A DNA stretch of 64,000 nt, taken from DASXHY01 sp036272195 (lineage in GTDB: Bacteria > Verrucomicrobiota > Verrucomicrobiia > Limisphaerales > DASXHY01). Of the stretch, positions 61,101-64,000 are shown piece after piece (the stretch's first letter is position 1; each line of letters begins with the position of its first letter). The stretch is from the NCBI GenBank assembly GCA_036272195.1, contig DATAZE010000035.1:62001-126000 (forward strand), read 5' to 3'. The notes under the pieces were generated by a model. That model made no database searches, was not told the origin of the DNA, and was given only the letters and a program-made list of their open reading frames with translations. The translations under genes and the position numbers were made by a program.

Positions 61101-64000
61101 CAACTGCTGAATCAGTTGCCTCAGTACAATTTCGCCGGCTTCGCCAATGCGCTCTATCCGGACGCCCAAAGGACCTTGCTTATCTCGGGACTGCCGAGTG
61201 GTCAATATGCCGTAAATGTCTACTATGATTCTCCGGTTCCGACGACACCCGCGACGGTCAATGGTATGCCGTCAACGGCCCTCAGCGCCAAGCAGGGACA
61301 GCGGACGACCACGTATTGGCACACAGTCGTCAACACGGAAAATATCCCGGCAGCAACTGATTTTATCAGCTGTATAATGGCGCCTACACCTCCCTGGGCG
61401 GAGAACAACGGCGGCAACTCCCTCGTGATTACGTCCGGAAAAAATGCAAACCCATTCGATACGACCCCGGGAAATGACGTGAAGCTGTTAGGCATCCAAA
61501 TCGTGGGACAGAGTTATATTGTAACAACGAATGGGACGACCTCGGCACCGGTCGTACAGGGCAGGCCATTGAACGACGCCGCGTATCTCCTTTGGGGCGC
61601 GGCTGGAAACGATACTGTTTACAATGTCTATCGCGCCATAGGTGCAACCAATAACACATGGACGTTGCTGAGCAGCATCACCAATCAATTCAATTATCAG
61701 GACAACGGGCTGACAGCGGGAACCAACTACTTTTATAAGGTCGCTGGAGTGGAGACCAATGGCACAGTAGACCCGGCATCGACGCCGCTCAAGATTGTTC
61801 CGTTTAGCTGTGCGCCACCTTTGCCTCCGCGCCTCGATTATGTCACAACTTTAAAAGTGGCCAACACGGCAGGCGCGTATGGGTTTAATGGCCAGACATT
61901 ATTCACCAATTCCGATGCCTACGATCCCCAGGGGTTGCCCCTACAATTCGTGGTGGAACGTGTGACGAGTGGATCCCTATTGATCAATGGTTCGCCCTAC
62001 AGTGCGGCCAATTCCGCCTTTGCCACCGCCGACTCCGTGGTTTGGACGCCTCCCGTCGGGCTCTTGGTCACCAATGTGCCCGCTTTTTATGTGCATGTTT
62101 TTGATGGCATCAATCGTTCATCGAACTCAGTGCCCGTGCAGTTCCAGCAGCCGGCTCCGCTGCACTTGTATAGCTGGGGAGACAATTACTCGGGGAAGGT
62201 GGGGAATGGATATATCCCGACAATGACCTGCGTTTTCTATGATACCGATATTGAAACCAACTGGGCCCGGCTCTTGCCTGATGAGCTAAATATGATGGAG
62301 GTTACCGGCCTATGGAATGTGGATCCCCGCTGGAAGTATTCTCCCGGGGGTTATTATGGACCCGATCCCGGCTACCTAAGCTATCCCAGCCCGCAACAGG
62401 TTCTGGACGGAGACGGAATCACCTCCATTTCCGGTTCGGATGCCAATACTATTGGAATTGATAAGGACGGAAATCTTCGGGTTTGGGGAAGAAGTTATGT
62501 GGATGGGGAGGGTTTTGGAGGCGATTACCTGTTCGGCAGGCCGATGGTCCGGGAATTGAAAGAGATGGAAACATCGGAGCCGCATTTTGCCGACACTAAT
62601 TCCGATTTTAGCATTTATTCGTGGCGGGATCCCTACGTGCAAGCCGCACTTGGGACGGGGACCAACTATTTCGGATTTTTGCCCTTGGACTTTGCCACAC
62701 CGGTGAAGTATCTCGGACCGATTTCTAACGCAGTAAAATTAACCTTGAACATTGGCGACGCTTTCTTTGCCGTCACTGATGGTGGAAACCTGCTGTCGTG
62801 GGGGTTGAGTGACTGGTCATGGCTGGGACGAGATCCTGTCGCCTACCAGGATAAGTTTCATGATGATTACATTGGCATGGACGTTGGCGTTTATCCCGAA
62901 CCAGTGTTTTCCGATGGCGTGCCGGTGGTTGAAATCTGCGGCGATCAACAGTCGGGAATTCTCTGCCGCAAACTGGATGGCTCTATCTGGTGGTGGGGAC
63001 TACTTACGGGTGAATATTTCACCGGTGCGATTGACCCCGACACTAATCTTCCAGAGTCGGCCAGTAAGAACTATTACTTAACCGATGGTTCAGATAACAC
63101 CCATCCGCACGAGGTAACTTCATTGGAGGGAAGCACAGACCCGATTGTCCAGATGAGTGCGGCCAATCAACACTTTGTCTTTTTGCGCGCCAGTGGGGCG
63201 GTTTCGGAAATGGGCAGCCTGGCCAGCCTGGTTCCGGCTGACTTTTATTGGTACGGCCTTCAAATCGCACCAGACCTTGCGGCCCTGGATGCCGCTTTTG
63301 CGACGAACGAACCGGTGGCCGTTGCCGGATTGCCCACCAATGTATGCCAGGTGGCAGCGTCGGGGACTTTCGGGATTGCGCTGACCACGGATGGCAATGT
63401 TTGGATCTGGGGGTTGGCAATGGATCTCGTGGACTTTGATTATTACGGAAATGATTACTTCGATATTTGGAAATATACCCAAGACCACATTAGTACCAAT
63501 ACGGCACCGCGGCAAATAACCGGGCTTAAGAAAATTGTCAAAGTTAGAGCAGCCGGCTACGGCGCACTTCTGGCCTTGGACCAATCCGGAAGTGTCTGGG
63601 GATGGGGCTACAATTCCACGACCGATCCAATAATAGGCGACTCGGCTTCCTCGAGTCCGACTGGTTTCATATTCCAGCCGGATCCCGAGCGCATCCCGGG
63701 ATTGGCAAATGTTAAAGATATCTATGTAAACGCGTCCGCTTACAACCATACCACGGCCTATGCTCTGGGCACCGCTGCCACTGGAATGCCCGATGGACTC
63801 AAAGCCATACCGATGGATAGTCAGGTGAAACTTTCGTGGAGTATCTATTCCGGCACCACGTATTATATCGTCTACCGTTCTTTGAATGAAGATGCCGGAT
63901 ACGTGGCGGTTGGAAATTCGGCGGGAAATACATTTTCAGACCAGGGACCGTTGCAGAATGGGCAGACCTATTATTATCGAATTACCAGCGTTGTGAACGG
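55182..64000 (+). CDS. Giant secreted multi-domain protein (3' truncated by window)
   Basis: The frame is open for 2,939 codons and runs off the window. A signal peptide (MKTSALFLGLLALSAAV, end about residue 22) leads into: a verrucomicrobial-type N-domain to about 340; a beta-helix-like part (to about 1030) with a Cys/Gly-rich run at about 557-587; two LamG-like domains (about 1120-1325 and 1390-1630) separated by calcium-binding DxDxDG stretches (about 1035, 1345, 1640); a Trp/Tyr/Cys-rich stretch at about 1770-1905; an FN3-like domain (about 2115-2210); an Ig-like domain; seven RCC1-type repeats (about 2325-2820, WGWG/VWIWG); and a second FN3-like start at the end. It is a likely surface adhesin or secreted matrix protein. 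There is no ribosome-binding site of note. Confidence 0.85.
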   Translation, partial: MKTSALFLGLLALSAAVTTSAQTAGTAMQSAGIAPYAVAEKGPNYRVWQSSGRKGYTELAPGMNYQHNGQWLESKETIVPMQTGGAAAVEGQHQVYFPYDIGNGAISLYTPSNQRMDSRPLGISYSDKTNTVLIAGIANSTGQILPSGNKVLYPQAFTGIGADLLCIYHKDSYESDVVFHQRPPSPAEFGLDPTNAWLQIWTEFYSSNSPQVSYDPGAVTNLSDPYLEFGGMRMVHGRAFMLLQTNMTLSDDLPGFRVKKTWVRSGDRRFLLEEVPYALVQDALENLPPPSPSSAVNPGHRQTHGNGELAWLPPRRPVVAETNVMQIAVETPRKNPEFVMDYLMLNSAQVSYVFHGDTTYLISGSVYLNGTSIFEGGTVIKYTNFATIYNGGSLIWQGDAYHPIVFTSMHDDTVGQKITGSTGTPVTLANTYLYNQNYSVGMEMKYVRFKYAGIGIQSYTWLALWHSQFIKCSQALRPMAYFDINGTSSGGYLTPYWGVALFNDLFSGCGTAVNLDDGATANYLTAYPPQGVDLYFTAQNVTSDQTTNFLSLAPPTSSGGCCGGCGGCGGCFGGYSCFSFGCCGGSIYYPVFISSHSHAYLTNCMFTTVTQSVQTSLINTIGAGSGVRGYNNSVIYPYASPNYGCGFGADYQISTSPYQSTVAGNYYLSAASGYKNIGSNSVRTNLLSDLQKKTTDAPNASYASNIWSGVNYLLQPTVSRDTNTLDVGYHYDPIDYLFCDLYLTNSSVVISNGTVVGFGNDVGIIPLGGSQLISQGAPDQRNYFVHYNSVQEQSVNWGSYGVADAQAISPYHPDGNTAPTVSLRLSTIVAPNGATNVIYQPGGSYSAGVWSLQDSEIYGSGGQLNISIPSGGSAALKNNLFKYCNMQVVGTGALSTWNNLFTSVYSNALYQISFTNNGAATWTNFDNAFDRVSVNLTGVYSNSAYLNQAVVKSTKQGSDITTNLTWISGPLGGYYQASTSPLVNRGSRTADKAGLYHYTITTNLVSGLEIKETNSVVDIGYHYVAVTNSGAPIDTDGDGLPDYYEDVNGNGVYDGGDTANWTNASTDGSGMSDGWELRYFGHTGVDANADYDYDGNSNLHEFQAGTDPTNSASITQIQLGGWPFDNTNTWVGSSNQIPLVANNVFGVSSWDSNAVHINFANATLKYRDAETNGNANINLRSGTLAVWFKPDWTSASLGGSGPGSAGRLIEMGTYNPAFTNGWWALYLKADGNQVIFGSSTNGSGRTNLVATAAFSNQWSQLVLTYTPTNSSLYLNGQVVTNGLASTYFPSLTERTNGFRIGSDAAGTNEAKGLFEDLQTFNYPLSAAMIASNYQAMLQQDKNGNGLPDMWEMNNFGHVGVDPFGDPDGDDISNLQEYQNGTNPNQFDPAKLGWWHFDNAPIWSDVSGLLPSTATGIFSEPSWSGNAAWLGTSQNSVLAYPYQRTNGSVVVGLPAGSIRFWFKPDWDSNDGNQSQGPGDTLRLFEMGRQTTNANYGWLGLTVDPLGSTLTLSTEANGIHTDNAVCLVNFNSQDWYQITVTYNTTNSYLYVNGQYVISWAGLTNSGRFTNGYTAIATGTGLTNLPSLGVLQAGFHLGSSWDGVHQANGRFEELETFNYCLSSNSITTNYLAIMSADSNGDGVPDVTKDAFGARYDTADSDCDGLPDAWEIAHGLNPNDASDASMEMYLGYAGGSSVVNVPVINQVSTVSQTNLVNISFVTDAGSMAGQSVNGGVVAGLPGHDTWNFCDSHSDYVHGVPLLDSAGNSLNAQFYGYLGPCNNFFTALPPYDMGWDLYQYSAANQTDFLFGYNAYASPFGWYGEWGWNLYGDWWDFYGAVYCFRCPGSPWSYVCYDDFWRFYNYYWSRAYALSCTYSPWNYYFINSLYLDPWSRPNGYFYYLPWYEQYQLVGAVNGSSAYARDLAMYIEGAGLGGHSGGYAPFGCVRCYLPPFSKVQHDTNSLDGTDGAVWSWSPQQLQLLNQLPQYNFAGFANALYPDAQRTLLISGLPSGQYAVNVYYDSPVPTTPATVNGMPSTALSAKQGQRTTTYWHTVVNTENIPAATDFISCIMAPTPPWAENNGGNSLVITSGKNANPFDTTPGNDVKLLGIQIVGQSYIVTTNGTTSAPVVQGRPLNDAAYLLWGAAGNDTVYNVYRAIGATNNTWTLLSSITNQFNYQDNGLTAGTNYFYKVAGVETNGTVDPASTPLKIVPFSCAPPLPPRLDYVTTLKVANTAGAYGFNGQTLFTNSDAYDPQGLPLQFVVERVTSGSLLINGSPYSAANSAFATADSVVWTPPVGLLVTNVPAFYVHVFDGINRSSNSVPVQFQQPAPLHLYSWGDNYSGKVGNGYIPTMTCVFYDTDIETNWARLLPDELNMMEVTGLWNVDPRWKYSPGGYYGPDPGYLSYPSPQQVLDGDGITSISGSDANTIGIDKDGNLRVWGRSYVDGEGFGGDYLFGRPMVRELKEMETSEPHFADTNSDFSIYSWRDPYVQAALGTGTNYFGFLPLDFATPVKYLGPISNAVKLTLNIGDAFFAVTDGGNLLSWGLSDWSWLGRDPVAYQDKFHDDYIGMDVGVYPEPVFSDGVPVVEICGDQQSGILCRKLDGSIWWWGLLTGEYFTGAIDPDTNLPESASKNYYLTDGSDNTHPHEVTSLEGSTDPIVQMSAANQHFVFLRASGAVSEMGSLASLVPADFYWYGLQIAPDLAALDAAFATNEPVAVAGLPTNVCQVAASGTFGIALTTDGNVWIWGLAMDLVDFDYYGNDYFDIWKYTQDHISTNTAPRQITGLKKIVKVRAAGYGALLALDQSGSVWGWGYNSTTDPIIGDSASSSPTGFIFQPDPERIPGLANVKDIYVNASAYNHTTAYALGTAATGMPDGLKAIPMDSQVKLSWSIYSGTTYYIVYRSLNEDAGYVAVGNSAGNTFSDQGPLQNGQTYYYRITSVVN

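Overview
The window is about 64 kb of a moderately GC-rich bacterial chromosome. Most likely it comes from a Verrucomicrobium of the Pedosphaera/Limisphaera kind. This is an inference from three things: the style of the secreted proteins, with FxQxGGTN-type repeats, TSYxxxxS-like C-termini, LamG/RCC1 giants and Asn/Thr-rich linkers; a caa3-like oxidase operon with its particular small genes; and the density of short intergenic palindromic repeats. No rRNA gene is present to confirm it. One tRNA gene (Arg, anticodon TCT) is present.

Layout. 1-16 kb is mostly housekeeping: the 3' end of panC, nadB, a propeller-type sensor kinase with its response regulator, a small overlapping gene pair, the NAD(P)HX repair enzyme, an adenylate-kinase-like protein, fmt, an LtaS-type sulfatase-fold enzyme, a BON lipoprotein, a frameshifted metallo-beta-lactamase-fold gene and a ROK kinase. 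16-25 kb carries tig, glycyl-tRNA synthetase, larB and larC (nickel-pincer cofactor), ribBA and ribH. A decayed REP-associated transposase sits between larB and larC, and a HicB/HicA pair with a broken HicA sits between ribBA and ribH. 25-34 kb is a respiratory locus: a cupredoxin-like protein, heme A and heme O synthases, then ctaD-ctaE-ctaF, two small membrane genes, ctaC, sco and a DUF420 gene. 34-43 kb has yqeY, a UVR-motif protein, an EgtD-like methyltransferase, a DHPS-fold protein lacking key residues, two tandem CgeB-like glycosyltransferases, a shortened glycosyltransferase and a secreted repeat protein. 43-46.5 kb is a self-contained TetR/EmrA/EmrB efflux module with two matching operators and a strong terminator. 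47-64 kb is accessory: a Tat-exported Gfo/Idh oxidoreductase, an unrecognised SGHY-motif protein, a GH16/lectin-like secreted protein, the tRNA, a leftward operon (small membrane protein, UGM-like flavoprotein, GT-C-like membrane protein), and the first 2,939 codons of a giant secreted protein that runs off the window.

The most unusual theme is repeats. At least six families of short fold-back or 7-9-nt phased repeats are scattered through the window, and several touch or contain the stop codon of the preceding gene (nadB, larB, ctaA, ctaB). One pair of 27-bp inverted REPs brackets a RAYT remnant that exactly fills the larB-larC junction. A hairpin with the same TCTGTGA core but compensatory stem changes occurs 5 kb upstream. 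No CRISPR array, integrase, intact insertion sequence or clear phage gene was seen.
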